Below are positions 16,241-26,078 of a stretch of DNA of 47,510 bases, in pieces. The notes beneath the pieces were generated by a model that ran no database searches, had not been told where the DNA came from, and saw only the letters and a program-made list of their open reading frames with translations. Position numbers and translations under genes: made by a program. The DNA comes from Sediminibacterium sp. Its GTDB lineage: Bacteria > Bacteroidota > Bacteroidia > B-17B0 > Aurantibacillaceae. Within the stretch, counting starts at the first letter, position 1. Every line of letters starts with the position of its first letter. Location: NCBI GenBank assembly GCA_030054095.1, contig JASGCO010000033.1, positions 1-47,510 of the forward strand. Reading direction: 5' to 3'.

Positions 16241-16654
16241 ATGGCAAAACAGCAAGCAAGTGCTGCCGCAGCAGGAAAAGCAGCCGCCCGTAAACGGACG
16301 GTTAAAGTAGAAGCCAGTGGTGAAGCACACATCAACGCAACGTTTAACAACATTATTATTTCATTGACCAACACAGCAGGTCAGGTTATTTCCTGGAGCA
16401 GTGCCGGTAAAATGGGATTCCGCGGATCTAAAAAGAATACGCCTTATGCTGCTCAGATGGCTGCTACCGATTGTGGTAAAGTAGCTTTTGATGCAGGATT
16501 ACGTAAGGTGAAAGTTTACGTTAAAGGTCCTGGAGCTGGTCGTGAGAGCGCTATCCGTTCAATTGCCGCTTCTGGTATTGAGGTAGCTGAAATCGTGGAT
16601 ATTACTCCGATTCCGCACAATGGTTGTCGTCCTCCAAAACGTCGTCGCGTATAA
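16241..16654 (+). CDS. rpsK: 30S ribosomal protein S11
   Basis: This 137-residue platform protein has a short Ala/Lys-rich N-terminal extension (QQASAAAAGKAAARKR) before the conserved core AHINATFNNIIISLTN. It ends with ITPIPHNGCRPPKRRRV, diagnostic of S11. The 101-nt gap downstream contains two hairpins before rpsD. Confidence 0.98.
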   Translation: MAKQQASAAAAGKAAARKRTVKVEASGEAHINATFNNIIISLTNTAGQVISWSSAGKMGFRGSKKNTPYAAQMAATDCGKVAFDAGLRKVKVYVKGPGAGRESAIRSIAASGIEVAEIVDITPIPHNGCRPPKRRRV

Positions 16655-16669
16655 TAAATTAAAAAGCCG

Positions 16670-16721
16670 TCCCGACCCGCAAGGTTGGGATTGGAGTTGT
16701 TAACCGTAAGGGTTCTCAACT
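16670..16721 (+). promoter_or_regulatory. Double-hairpin leader of rpsD
   Basis: Two adjacent stems occupy the rpsK-rpsD gap. The first is TCCCGACC (16670-16677) with GGTTGGGA (16683-16690), one G-U pair and the loop CGCAA. The second is AGTTG plus AACC (16695-16705) with GGTT plus CAACT (16711-16721), with a 2x2 internal loop. Neither has a T-tract. S4 represses its own operon through mRNA structures in E. coli and Bacillus, so an S4-binding leader is a good hypothesis. The sequence does not match those known leaders in any way I can recognise. Confidence 0.5.
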
Positions 16722-16755
16722 TAAATAATAGAAACAAAATAAATAATTATTTAAA

Positions 16756-17361
16756 ATGGCAAGGTACACTGGTCCCAAATCAAAAATCGCCCGTAAATTC
16801 AGAGAGCCAATTTTTGGTCCTGATAAGGCGTTAGAAAAAAAGAATTACCCTCCGGGGCAACATGGCGTTAATAAAAAACGTGCCAAGCAATCTGAATACG
16901 CAGTTCAGTTGCAGGAAAAACAAAAAGCAAAATACACTTACGGTATTTTAGAAAAACAATTCGCGAAGATATTTGATAAAGCAGCGCGTTCACACGGTAT
17001 TACCGGTGAAGTATTGCTTCAGTTAATTGAAAGCCGTTTAGACAATGTGGTTTACCGTTTAGGTATCAGCCCAAGCCGTCGTGCTGCCCGTCAGTTGGTA
17101 TCACACGCTCATATTACCGTTAATGGTGATGTGGTAAACGTGCCTTCATACACTTTAAAGCCAGGTGACGTAATCGCGGTTCGCGAAAAGTCAAAAGCTT
17201 TAGAAGTAGTAGTAAATTCCGTTGCCGGTTCGGTAAACAAATACCCTTGGTTAGATTTCGATAAATCGGCTATGAGCGGTAAATTCATCAACCGTCCGGA
17301 ACGTTCACAGATTCCTGAAAACATTAAGGAACAGTTGATCGTGGAGTTGTACTCTAAATAA
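16756..17361 (+). CDS. rpsD: 30S ribosomal protein S4
   Basis: This 201-residue primary 16S rRNA binder begins MARYTGPKSKIARKFREP and has no N-terminal cysteine cluster, so it is the zinc-free type. The S4 RNA-binding domain (RLDNVVYRLGISPSRRAARQ and following) is intact. It lies between rpsK and rpoA as usual, and may regulate its own expression through the upstream hairpins. Confidence 0.98.
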   Translation: MARYTGPKSKIARKFREPIFGPDKALEKKNYPPGQHGVNKKRAKQSEYAVQLQEKQKAKYTYGILEKQFAKIFDKAARSHGITGEVLLQLIESRLDNVVYRLGISPSRRAARQLVSHAHITVNGDVVNVPSYTLKPGDVIAVREKSKALEVVVNSVAGSVNKYPWLDFDKSAMSGKFINRPERSQIPENIKEQLIVELYSK

Positions 17362-17394
17362 TAAATCATTAACATTATAATACAAGCTAATAAC

Positions 17395-18387
17395 ATGGCA
17401 ATTTTAAATTTCGTAAAACCTGACAAGGTTATTATGATCAACTCTACCGAAAGGGAAGGTTCTTTTGAGTTTCGTCCTCTGGAGCCTGGTTTCGGTATTA
17501 CCATTGGTAACTCGTTGCGTCGTATCTTACTGTCATCACTGGAAGGTTATGCCGTTACCAGTGTACGCATCGAAGGAGTAGATCATGAATTTTCTACCAT
17601 TAAAGGTGTGGTAGAAGATGTTACCGAAATCATCCTCAATTTAAAACAGGTACGCTTTAAAAAGCAACTCGATAATTCTGACAACGAAAAAATCATTGTT
17701 CACTATGCCGGACAAGATAAATTCACTGCCGGAGATATCGGTAAATTTGCCAACAGCTTTCAGGTATTGAATCCGGATCTGGTTATTTTCAACAGCGATT
17801 CAAATATTAAATTGAAAATGGAGTTAACCATCGAAAAAGGCCGTGGTTATGTTCCTGCTGAAGAAAATAAAACCAATAACGCACCTAACGGAACTATTTT
17901 CATTGACAGTATTTATACACCTATCAAGAATGTAAAATACACTATTGAAAATTACCGTGTAGAGCAAAAAACCGATTATGAGCGTTTGGTAATGGATATT
18001 GTAACCGATGGTTCTATTCACCCAAAAGATGCGTTAAAGGAAGCCGCTAAAATTTTGATTTTCCATTTCATGTTATTCTCTGATGAGAAAATTACATTAG
18101 ATGCTGAAGAAAAACGCAGCGAAGAAGAATTTGATGAAACTAGTCTGCACATGCGTCAGTTATTAAAAACTAAGCTGGTGGATATGGATTTATCGGTTCG
18201 TGCCCTGAATTGCTTAAAAGCCGCCGATGTAGAAACATTAGGAGAATTAGTATCGTTCAACAAAAACGATCTTTTAAAATTCCGCAACTTCGGTAAGAAA
18301 TCATTAACTGAATTGGAAGATTTAGTAAACGCTAAAGGTCTTCAATTTGGTATGAATGTTGCAAAATACAAATTAGACAAAGATTAA
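17395..18387 (+). CDS. rpoA: RNA polymerase alpha subunit
   Basis: This 330-residue subunit starts polymerase assembly and contacts promoters and regulators. The N-terminal domain holds GFGITIGNSLRRILLSSLEG. The C-terminal domain (about 260-325) contains the helix-hairpin-helix segment LRALNCLKAADVETLGEL-like and KFRNFGKKSLTELEDLV, the DNA-binding alpha-CTD. Length is normal. It lies between rpsD and rplQ. Confidence 0.98.
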   Translation: MAILNFVKPDKVIMINSTEREGSFEFRPLEPGFGITIGNSLRRILLSSLEGYAVTSVRIEGVDHEFSTIKGVVEDVTEIILNLKQVRFKKQLDNSDNEKIIVHYAGQDKFTAGDIGKFANSFQVLNPDLVIFNSDSNIKLKMELTIEKGRGYVPAEENKTNNAPNGTIFIDSIYTPIKNVKYTIENYRVEQKTDYERLVMDIVTDGSIHPKDALKEAAKILIFHFMLFSDEKITLDAEEKRSEEEFDETSLHMRQLLKTKLVDMDLSVRALNCLKAADVETLGELVSFNKNDLLKFRNFGKKSLTELEDLVNAKGLQFGMNVAKYKLDKD

Positions 18388-18427
18388 AAACTAAATTCAG
18401 AGCGCTGAATTTTAAATAAAAATTAAA

Positions 18428-18919
18428 ATGAGACACGGAGATAAAATAAATAATTTAGGTAGAAAAACCGCTCACCGTCAGGCATTGTTAAGCAATTTAG
18501 CCTGTGCGTTGATTGAGAATAAGCGTATTTTTACCACTTTGGCAAAAGCCAAGGCTCTGCGCGTATATGTAGAGCCCATTATCACCAAAAGTAAAAACGA
18601 TACTACTCACAGCCGCCGCGTGGCATTCTCTTATCTGGGAAGCAAAACGGCCGTTAGTTCATTGTTTAAAGATGTTGCTTCTAAAGTAGCAGAACGTAAT
18701 GGTGGATATACCCGCATTATTAAAACCGGTAACCGTCAGGGTGACGCTGCTGAAATGGCAATGATTGAACTGGTAGATTTTAACGATATCTACACTAACA
18801 ATGCTAAAGTAGCTGAAGCTGGAAAAGCTAAAACAACCCGTCGTAGCCGTAGTGGTGGTACTGCTAAAAAAGCTGCTGCTAAAAAGGGTGGCGCTGAAGA
18901 AGCGAAAACAGAAGAATAA
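18428..18919 (+). CDS. rplQ: 50S ribosomal protein L17 with basic tail
   Basis: This 163-residue protein begins MRHGDKINNLGRKTAHRQAL, diagnostic of L17. The core ends near residue 125 and is followed by an Ala/Lys/Arg-rich tail (RRSRSGGTAKKAAAKKGG) that makes it about 35 residues longer than the E. coli protein. It is the last gene of the super-operon and is followed by a clear terminator. Confidence 0.97.
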   Translation: MRHGDKINNLGRKTAHRQALLSNLACALIENKRIFTTLAKAKALRVYVEPIITKSKNDTTHSRRVAFSYLGSKTAVSSLFKDVASKVAERNGGYTRIIKTGNRQGDAAEMAMIELVDFNDIYTNNAKVAEAGKAKTTRRSRSGGTAKKAAAKKGGAEEAKTEE

Positions 18920-18940
18920 TACACTGATATACTTTTTTAA

Positions 18941-18968
18941 AACCCCTGGTACTAATCAGGGGTTTTTT
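18941..18968 (+). terminator. Rho-independent terminator of ribosomal super-operon
   Basis: AACCCCTG (18941-18948) and CAGGGGTT (18957-18964) form a perfect 8-bp stem with the loop GTACTAAT, followed by a T-run. It closes the operon that begins at rpsL. Confidence 0.9.
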
Positions 18969-18970
18969 GT

Positions 18971-19277
18971 TTTGGAACATTCCTGTAAAATGAACTGTTT
19001 TACGGTAAACAATAAAAGGCAACCCTATTAATAGAATAGTCTAATATAACCATGTGATTTGTACGTTTTGTGTTAAGTACGTCATAAACATGATTTCCTT
19101 TCCTGTAAACGCTAAAAATATCCCTGATCGGAAACCCAATCTTATCCGTTTGTTATTTATAAAATGGAAAATGGCGCATTACTTTTTGGAGTTTTAGTCC
19201 TGAATTGATAACGTGTTAAGGTTAGTGCTTCCTTCGGGAATGTGGCCGCTGTAAAACTGGACTAGAGCTTTAATCTG
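18971..19277. other. Intergenic stretch without visible gene
   Basis: About 300 nt of AT-rich sequence separate the rplQ terminator from the next promoter. I see no reading frame with coding character and no strong hairpin. AACTGTTTTACGGTAAAC has weak dyad symmetry only. Confidence 0.5.
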
Positions 19278-19285
19278 TATATTTG
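19278..19285 (+). promoter_or_regulatory. Probable -7 box before the transglutaminase gene
   Basis: TATATTTG matches TANNTTTG and lies 20 nt before the start codon, so the leader would be very short. The upstream -33 region has only a weak CTGG, so the call rests on the -7 box and position. Confidence 0.45.
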
Positions 19286-19305
19286 AAACTAAAAGAGAAG
19301 ACCTT

Positions 19306-21936
19306 ATGACCTTCGTACGAACAAATAATTACCTGTTTTTTTTACTGATACTGAACTTTATTTTTGCTTCGTCTCTAAGTATAGCTCAGTACAAAGGGCC
19401 TTATCCTGAATGGATAAAGAGGGTAGATCCGGGCAATGCTTCAGTGACAAGCCGTAATGAGGTGAAAGATGGGTATTACTATGCTTTGGTAGACGAACAG
19501 TACAATGCAGTATTACAATCCAATTTCTTTCATTACGCGATGTGTGCATTAAATGAAGAGGCCCTCACATCTGTTTCGCAACTGGAATTTGGATACGATC
19601 CGGATTATCAGAAGGCTGTTTTACATTCGGTAAAAGTTCACCGTAACGGACACGTTATTGATAAAACCAGTGAGGTTAATCTTAAAAAACTGAATGAAGA
19701 AAGCGAACGAAGCTCTGGAATTCTTAACGGACGTGTAACCCTGTATGCCAATTTAACGGATATCCGTAAAGGTGATATAGTGGAGTACAGTTTTTCTGTT
19801 ATTGGGCAAAATCCGGCTCAGAAAAACTACCTCGATCATAGTTTTTCAACCACGTATTCTATCCCCGTAGGCCGGATTTATTTGCGTCTGATTCTTCCTC
19901 AAGGCCAGAAACCTTCAATAGCTTACAATAACGGAAATTACACTCCTCAGATCATTCAGGGATCTAATACTGAGTACATCTGGGATATCCTTAAACCGGA
20001 AGTGAAACGAATGGAAGCATCTGTTCCCGAATGGTACGATCCTTACGGGAAAATCTTAATCAGTAGTTTTCGCAACTGGCAAGAGGTAAGGTCGCATTGT
20101 TTATCACTTTTTGAAGTTAAAACGGGTAATGATAAGCACATAGAAACGTTACTGGACTCCATAAAGCGTCTCCATTCGGAAGATAAAGACCGTATAAGTG
20201 CCATTGTTGATTTTGTGCAAGCCAGCATACGCTACTCAGGCAATGAAGGGGGAATTTATTCGCATGTTCCAAGGCCTGCCGATGTGGTAATTAAAAATCG
20301 TTTTGGAGACTGTAAAGAAAAAACACTTTTATTAATCACCTTACTCCGTAAAATAGGAATACAGGCTTATCCTGTGTTACTTAACACCTATCAGAAAAAA
20401 CACGTGATGGATTACCCACCATCAATGTATGCGTTTAATCACGCCGTTGTAACATTTGAATACCGGGGAGAACGGTATTTTCTGGATCCTACCATTTCTT
20501 CGCAACGCGGAGCGTTTATGTTCCGTACGTTTCCTTCTTACGAATTAGGAATGGTATTGAAAGAGGAGGGGGAGCCCTTTATTGATATTCCAGACAACCA
20601 GGCATCTTTAACCAGTATTTATGAAGATTTTATAATTGAACCATCGGGCGATACCCGTTTGGTTGTTAAAACCGTATTAACGGGATTAACAGCCGATAAC
20701 TTCCGGTATCTGTTTTTAACCAGTTCAATAAGTGATATACAGGAAAGTTACAGAGCATTTTATACGAAATTTAACCCTGAAGTAAAGGTGCTGGATACGA
20801 TTAAAACGGAAGAAAACAAAGAAACCGGCGAACTTATATTCCATGAACATTATTTGTTGCCGGGATTCTGGAAACCCGAAGATTCAGCGAAGTCGAAATC
20901 AATAACTAAAGATTTTATACCCTATTCTTTGTACGACCGCTTAGATTTTGCAAAAGCACCTTCTCGCAAAGACCCATTGCTTGTGGAGTATCCTATGCGT
21001 TATCATCAGGTGATGACGATATCGAATCCAAATGGATGGAGTGTAAAAAATGATTTAAAAGAAAGTAATAACACGTTTTTTAGGTATTCATTCAAAACTG
21101 AGGTAAATAGTGGTATTGTAGGTGGTACAGTAAGATTAATTTATAATTACGAAGCTAGAAAAAAAGAGATTAATCCATCGGAATACAAAGCGTATCAAAC
21201 GGAAATGGAGTTTATTAATCAGAATATGGTTTTTACGGCTGTTTATACACCTTATGCAACCAATTCGAAAACGGTTAACTGGTCGTTGCTTCTGGTTTTG
21301 TTTGTAGGATTAGCCGCAGGAATTGTATTGGTCATTTATTTATACCGCAAGAAGCATATAAGTAATTACACAAAACAGTATGATACCATTGGTGGATGGT
21401 TAATCCTTATTGGCATCAGTTTGGTAGTAAATCCATTTCTATTACTCATTTCTTTCTTCACGATGTATATTCCGGAAATGAAATATGATTATTATGAATT
21501 GTTTCTTAATGTTAACTCTGACTTTTTCTCGCCGTTAAAAGGATGCTATTTTTTAATAATGCCTGTGTTTAACACGCTTTTTTTAGTAGTATCAGTATTC
21601 CTGATTGTGTTGTTTTTTCAGAAGAAAGCACTGTTTAGGCCTGTTTTTTGCATGTTCAAAATTGTTAATGTTGTTATCCTGTTTATAGATGTGATTGTAT
21701 TGCATATTATGTATTCAGGAACCACAGATATAAGTGAACGTCAGGTACTTTCATCTGAAACTAACCAACTGATTAAAGTGTTTGTCGGGACCATGATTTG
21801 GGTGCCGTACATTTGGTATTCGGAACGGTCGCGATACACGTTTACGAACCCGGAACCTGAAAAAGTAACGCTCGATGACGCCGTTACACAATCCTCATCT
21901 CATTTACCATCCGTACCTTCTGAAGACGGGGTATAA
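19306..21936 (+). CDS. DUF3857/transglutaminase-like/DUF2569 membrane protein
   Basis: This 876-residue protein has an N-terminal signal peptide (about 1-27). A DUF3857-type domain (about 55-230, including VKVHRNGHVIDKTS) comes next. A transglutaminase-like domain (about 290-400) follows, with an apparently intact triad: Cys336 in GDCKEKT, His379 in FNHAV and Asp394 in FLDPT. The linker ends in a membrane segment near 665-685, and the C-terminus (from about 695, GGWLILIGISLVVNPFLLL) resembles the four-helix DUF2569 family. The enzymatic part should face the periplasm. DUF3857-transglutaminase proteins are common in Bacteroidota, but their substrates are unknown, and fusion to a DUF2569-like module is less usual. 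It stands alone, with no operon partner. Confidence 0.85.
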   Translation: MTFVRTNNYLFFLLILNFIFASSLSIAQYKGPYPEWIKRVDPGNASVTSRNEVKDGYYYALVDEQYNAVLQSNFFHYAMCALNEEALTSVSQLEFGYDPDYQKAVLHSVKVHRNGHVIDKTSEVNLKKLNEESERSSGILNGRVTLYANLTDIRKGDIVEYSFSVIGQNPAQKNYLDHSFSTTYSIPVGRIYLRLILPQGQKPSIAYNNGNYTPQIIQGSNTEYIWDILKPEVKRMEASVPEWYDPYGKILISSFRNWQEVRSHCLSLFEVKTGNDKHIETLLDSIKRLHSEDKDRISAIVDFVQASIRYSGNEGGIYSHVPRPADVVIKNRFGDCKEKTLLLITLLRKIGIQAYPVLLNTYQKKHVMDYPPSMYAFNHAVVTFEYRGERYFLDPTISSQRGAFMFRTFPSYELGMVLKEEGEPFIDIPDNQASLTSIYEDFIIEPSGDTRLVVKTVLTGLTADNFRYLFLTSSISDIQESYRAFYTKFNPEVKVLDTIKTEENKETGELIFHEHYLLPGFWKPEDSAKSKSITKDFIPYSLYDRLDFAKAPSRKDPLLVEYPMRYHQVMTISNPNGWSVKNDLKESNNTFFRYSFKTEVNSGIVGGTVRLIYNYEARKKEINPSEYKAYQTEMEFINQNMVFTAVYTPYATNSKTVNWSLLLVLFVGLAAGIVLVIYLYRKKHISNYTKQYDTIGGWLILIGISLVVNPFLLLISFFTMYIPEMKYDYYELFLNVNSDFFSPLKGCYFLIMPVFNTLFLVVSVFLIVLFFQKKALFRPVFCMFKIVNVVILFIDVIVLHIMYSGTTDISERQVLSSETNQLIKVFVGTMIWVPYIWYSERSRYTFTNPEPEKVTLDDAVTQSSSHLPSVPSEDGV

Positions 21937-21984
21937 ATCAGGGTATAATGTTAATGGCAAAGAAGTAACCGGCATCATTACTAT

Positions 21985-23478
21985 TTACATAATAAGTGTT
22001 TGAATTGATCGGGCAGGGCAGTTAATTTTTACCATTTTATCAGTAAAAAATAATTTATAAGTTAGGGGTTTATCCTCCTTATTCATTACAATAACGATTA
22101 CTTTACCGTCTTTATTTACAAAGGAAGTGGTGAGTAATGCCGCATAGCTGGAAACACAACTGGCTCTTCGGGCCCCTGGTCGTATAAACTTAGAGAAATG
22201 GCCAATGTAATAATACGAATTCATATAATACAAGGTTCCGGTTTTAAGGTTGGCATGTATAGGCGCAAACAGTAAGTTTCCCACGTGGTTAGGTCCGCCG
22301 GTTTCATCGAGTAATATATTCCAGTCAGTCCATCCAACGCTACCATTATTGAAATCGTTAATCATGGCTTCTCCATATCTCTCCCCCCAATGCCAGTTTC
22401 CTAACTGTTCCGTATTAAATGGGAAGATACATCCCTCAGTAAATAGAATGTTTTTTTCAGGATAAGATTCTTTTACGTATTTAATGTTATTAAATAACTG
22501 TTTCCCGCCATTCCAGTCTTCATACCAATGAAAGGCTATACCCCACGCGTATTTAGACGCGATGCTATCGTCAAAAATCACATTAGCTCTATGGAAAATA
22601 AAGTCGCGGTTATGATCCCAAACCATAATTTTTTTGTCCTTCAGCCCTTCCTGGTGCATGATGGGCCCCAGATAATTCTTAAGAAAGTCACGTTCTTCCT
22701 CGGCGGTAAATAAACAACTTTCCCATGTTTGTTCGGCCATAGGCTCATTTTGTAGTGTAATGCCCCAGATCGGAATGCCCTCCTTTTCGTAGCTTTTAAT
22801 GAATTTTGTATAGTAACGGGCCCATGCGTTGTAGTACTCGGGTTTTAGTTTGCCACCATGTAACATGTTGTTATTGCTTTTCATCCAAGCCGGAGGGCTC
22901 CAGGGGCTGGCAAATAATGTTAAGCCATCCTGACTCTGGGTTGCTTCAAGTGCTCTTTTAATAAGCGGGATCCGGAACGCTTTATCGTGCGCAATAGAAA
23001 AACTGTTTAGTAAGGAATCATGCTCTTTGATGTAAGTGTAACTTGAACTGCTAAAGTCGCAACTGTGAATATTAGTTCTTCCCAGAGTATAACCGATCCC
23101 TTTTTCTCTACTGTAATATGCGTTAATTACTTCATTCTGCTTTTCTTCAGAAAGGCGGTAAAATGTTTCTGCTGCGGCATCTGTAAGAGCGCCACCTATC
23201 CCAATAAATGGCTGAAACAAATGCGTCGTATCTACGAAAATACTTAGTTCGGTCTGATCTGGCTCTACAGCTTTTTCAGGATAGACCTTGTCGGTTAACT
23301 GTATTCGTAAATTGGTGTCTTTTGCCGTTGTATAAACGTTTACCGGATGTGAAATAGTTTCCTTGAGTATTGGGGTAACCCCTTTAGCATTACTGTTTTC
23401 TTTGTTTATTTGTTCTGAACAAGAAACAGTTGTAACAGCAAGTACTACGAAATTTATCCACTTTGTTTTTTTTCTCAT
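21985..23478 (-). CDS. GH30-family glycoside hydrolase lipoprotein
   Basis: This 497-residue protein has the glycoside hydrolase family 30 fold signature: GIGGALTDAAAETF near 93-106, ASPWSPPAWMK at 190-200, the acid/base Glu245 in LQNEP and the nucleophile Glu348 in FTEGC. Both catalytic residues are present. The N-terminus is a lipoprotein signal with Cys20 (TTVSC), so the enzyme is probably membrane-anchored, perhaps on the surface. GH30 members cleave beta-glucosyl, beta-1,6-glucan or xylan links, and the exact specificity cannot be read from sequence. It lies 20 nt downstream of the beta-mannosidase-like gene, so the two are likely co-transcribed. Confidence 0.9.
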   Translation of the reverse strand: MRKKTKWINFVVLAVTTVSCSEQINKENSNAKGVTPILKETISHPVNVYTTAKDTNLRIQLTDKVYPEKAVEPDQTELSIFVDTTHLFQPFIGIGGALTDAAAETFYRLSEEKQNEVINAYYSREKGIGYTLGRTNIHSCDFSSSSYTYIKEHDSLLNSFSIAHDKAFRIPLIKRALEATQSQDGLTLFASPWSPPAWMKSNNNMLHGGKLKPEYYNAWARYYTKFIKSYEKEGIPIWGITLQNEPMAEQTWESCLFTAEEERDFLKNYLGPIMHQEGLKDKKIMVWDHNRDFIFHRANVIFDDSIASKYAWGIAFHWYEDWNGGKQLFNNIKYVKESYPEKNILFTEGCIFPFNTEQLGNWHWGERYGEAMINDFNNGSVGWTDWNILLDETGGPNHVGNLLFAPIHANLKTGTLYYMNSYYYIGHFSKFIRPGARRASCVSSYAALLTTSFVNKDGKVIVIVMNKEDKPLTYKLFFTDKMVKINCPARSIQTLIM

Positions 23479-23498
23479 AGCAGTTAATCATTAATTTT

Positions 23499-26078
23499 CT
23501 ATTCAGAATAGTAAGTGTCAACAAGGCTTCTGACCTGTATTTTTTTATCAAGATCTGTAATGGTCTTATTTGACTTGCATCTGATTATGTAATTGTCTCC
23601 CGGTAGTAAATCAAAATAATTGTTGCTAAAGAAAACGTCAGTTTCATCTAACGTCAGGAAAACGTTTTTAGCCAGTTTATTAGTCGATAATTCAAGAATG
23701 TATTCATCATTTTCTCTTCTTAGTTCCTTAAGCGTTATCTGAGGCTTGCTTAACAAAAGATCTTTTGGTTCCGTGAAATAAAAGAGATTTTCAGTAAGAG
23801 TATTCGTGTTTTCCATTAGTTTTACCCGAACCACATGTTTCGATTCCAGCATCCACTTTGGTTTTCGTTTTGCCCCCAGTAAACTGTCAATGTGAATTTC
23901 ATAATAGGGTTTACTGGTGTTAGCTTTCACCATCACATTCAGATTCTTTTTAAAATGTTCCTTCCCGTTAAAATCAGTCATCTTTACCTCAAGTTGAAGG
24001 GGAGTATCCTTTAGTTTATCAGAAACTACATACACTCTTAACATATTGCCTTCGCGGTGAACCGTCACCATGTAATCCTGATACAGTTCTTTTATTCTGT
24101 AATGTAACGCCTTCCAGCGTCCATACATATCAATACTGGACCAGGAGGTTACCGGATAAAGATCATTTAGTTGCCAGTAAAGGGTGCCCATACAATGAGG
24201 CATAGACCGGCGATGGGTTTCAATTGCCAAGCCTATTCCTTTGGACTGAACAAGTTGACTGACATACACGTAGGATTCGAAATCTTTTGGCCATTTATAA
24301 TACCAGCCCATGTATTTGTCAATCACCGGAAAACCAACGCGATGTTTCTGATGTAACTTCATTACTTCAGTTTTTATATTTCTGTCTTCGGGTAACGTAA
24401 ATTCTTTTATCGATTTCATCTCTGGCATACCCTGAAATCCATATTCACTCATAAATCGCCCAATGTTTTCGTTTTTATCAAAACACTCAAAGGGCTCTTC
24501 ATCGTGCCAAATACCCCAGTAATGTACATCTCCATCTGTATTTACTGGATACCCCCAGCCATATTTAGGGGAAGATGGCCAGTAGAACTTACCGGAATCA
24601 TATTTTTCTACAAGTTCCGGCAAAAGATGTTCATACAACTTTTCATAGTCGTGCCAAAGTTGTGCTGAGTCTGCTTTAGAATAGGGTTTCGACCACGCCC
24701 AGTCTTTCCAGCCAATATAATTCTCATTATTTCCGCACCACAGAGCTATGCAAGGATGATTTCTCAGCCGGATAATGTTTTCAGTAGCTTCTGCTTTTAC
24801 GTTTTCCAGAAAATCGGCAGTACCGGGATACATAGCACAGGCAAACATAAAATCCTGCCAAACCAGTATTCCGTTCTTGTCACATAAATCGTAAAAAATA
24901 TCGTTTTCGTAAAAACCACCTCCCCATACCCTTAACATATTCATATTGGCCATAACGGCCTGCTTAATGGTGAACCGATAAAGAGAATCTGTGGCTCTCG
25001 GAGGAAACATATCTAAAGGAATATAATCGGCTCCTTTCATAAATACGGGTACACCATTCAGTTCAACGTAAAAGCTTTTTCCTAAACTATCAGGTTTCTG
25101 AACAACTTTTACTGTTCTGATACCGGTTGAAACCTTTAAAATATTACTTTTTGTATTCCCTTCGGCTATTACTTCTGCTTTAAAGGTGTAGAGATTAGGA
25201 TCACCAAGACCCCTCGACCACCAAAGTTTAGGTGAGTTTATGTTTATGTCAATTTCAAAAGTATTAACTCCTGGTTTCAAATCTACTTTTCGTGTAAACG
25301 ATTTATTCAGTTCTACACAAAATACGTTTACCTCCGCTTTTTGCTGCAACAGGGATGTAACATTACAACTGGCAGTAAGTAATGCTTTTTGCGCCGATAC
25401 CGATTTTTGAATGACATGAACGTCGTTTAAACGTAGTTTGTTCCACGCTCTTACATATACGGGTTTCCATATCCCTGAAGTAATAAATACAGGCCCCCAA
25501 TCCCACCCATACTGATAAGCAGCTTTGCGTGTAAATACATAAGTATCGCTGTATTTGTAAGGGCTTTTTTCATTCATTTCCGAATTTATTTTTACCGAAC
25601 TATAAAAAACAACCCGCAGTTCATTGTAGCCAATGCGTAAATACGTCTTTGCATCAATCTCCCAGCGCCTGAACATGTTATTCGCGTGCAGGATTTTTGT
25701 GCCGTTAAGAAACACATCTGCGTATGTATCGAGGCCTTCAAATACCAGATCTATCTTGTCTTTGTCAAAAAGTTGTTTGTCAATATTAAAGCTTGTTTTG
25801 TATTCCCAGTTTTTTTCGCCAATCCATTGTAGCTTGTTTTCGTTATCCCTGTAATAGGGATCTTTTATTTTTTTGTTGTACAATAAGTCAGTGTGTACCG
25901 TCCCGGGTACATTTGCCTTCAGCCAGTTGCCAACGTTAAATTCCGAAAATTCCCATTCTGCTGTTGACAAATCTTTTATTAGATAATTACCAAAGGTTTG
26001 AGCTGTAAGACATAAGGTTAAACAGCTTTGAAAAATTACCAAAAGGATAAAACGGAAATAGTGTTTGATAGTGGACAT
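23499..26078 (-). CDS. GH2-family beta-mannosidase-like enzyme
   Basis: This 859-residue exported protein (signal peptide to about residue 27) has the GH2 architecture. An N-terminal sugar-binding domain (about 30-210, including LVFEGLDTYADVFLNGT) and an immunoglobulin-like domain precede a TIM barrel from about 335. The beta-mannosidase-type motif NMLRVWGGGFYE (380-391) is present. The acid/base is Glu452 in GNNE and the nucleophile is Glu545 in SEYGFQG. This combination is typical of beta-mannosidases, which release mannose from manno-oligosaccharides or glycans. It forms a unit with the GH30 gene. No SusC/SusD pair is nearby, so this is not a classic polysaccharide utilisation locus. Confidence 0.9.
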   Translation of the reverse strand: MSTIKHYFRFILLVIFQSCLTLCLTAQTFGNYLIKDLSTAEWEFSEFNVGNWLKANVPGTVHTDLLYNKKIKDPYYRDNENKLQWIGEKNWEYKTSFNIDKQLFDKDKIDLVFEGLDTYADVFLNGTKILHANNMFRRWEIDAKTYLRIGYNELRVVFYSSVKINSEMNEKSPYKYSDTYVFTRKAAYQYGWDWGPVFITSGIWKPVYVRAWNKLRLNDVHVIQKSVSAQKALLTASCNVTSLLQQKAEVNVFCVELNKSFTRKVDLKPGVNTFEIDININSPKLWWSRGLGDPNLYTFKAEVIAEGNTKSNILKVSTGIRTVKVVQKPDSLGKSFYVELNGVPVFMKGADYIPLDMFPPRATDSLYRFTIKQAVMANMNMLRVWGGGFYENDIFYDLCDKNGILVWQDFMFACAMYPGTADFLENVKAEATENIIRLRNHPCIALWCGNNENYIGWKDWAWSKPYSKADSAQLWHDYEKLYEHLLPELVEKYDSGKFYWPSSPKYGWGYPVNTDGDVHYWGIWHDEEPFECFDKNENIGRFMSEYGFQGMPEMKSIKEFTLPEDRNIKTEVMKLHQKHRVGFPVIDKYMGWYYKWPKDFESYVYVSQLVQSKGIGLAIETHRRSMPHCMGTLYWQLNDLYPVTSWSSIDMYGRWKALHYRIKELYQDYMVTVHREGNMLRVYVVSDKLKDTPLQLEVKMTDFNGKEHFKKNLNVMVKANTSKPYYEIHIDSLLGAKRKPKWMLESKHVVRVKLMENTNTLTENLFYFTEPKDLLLSKPQITLKELRRENDEYILELSTNKLAKNVFLTLDETDVFFSNNYFDLLPGDNYIIRCKSNKTITDLDKKIQVRSLVDTYYSE

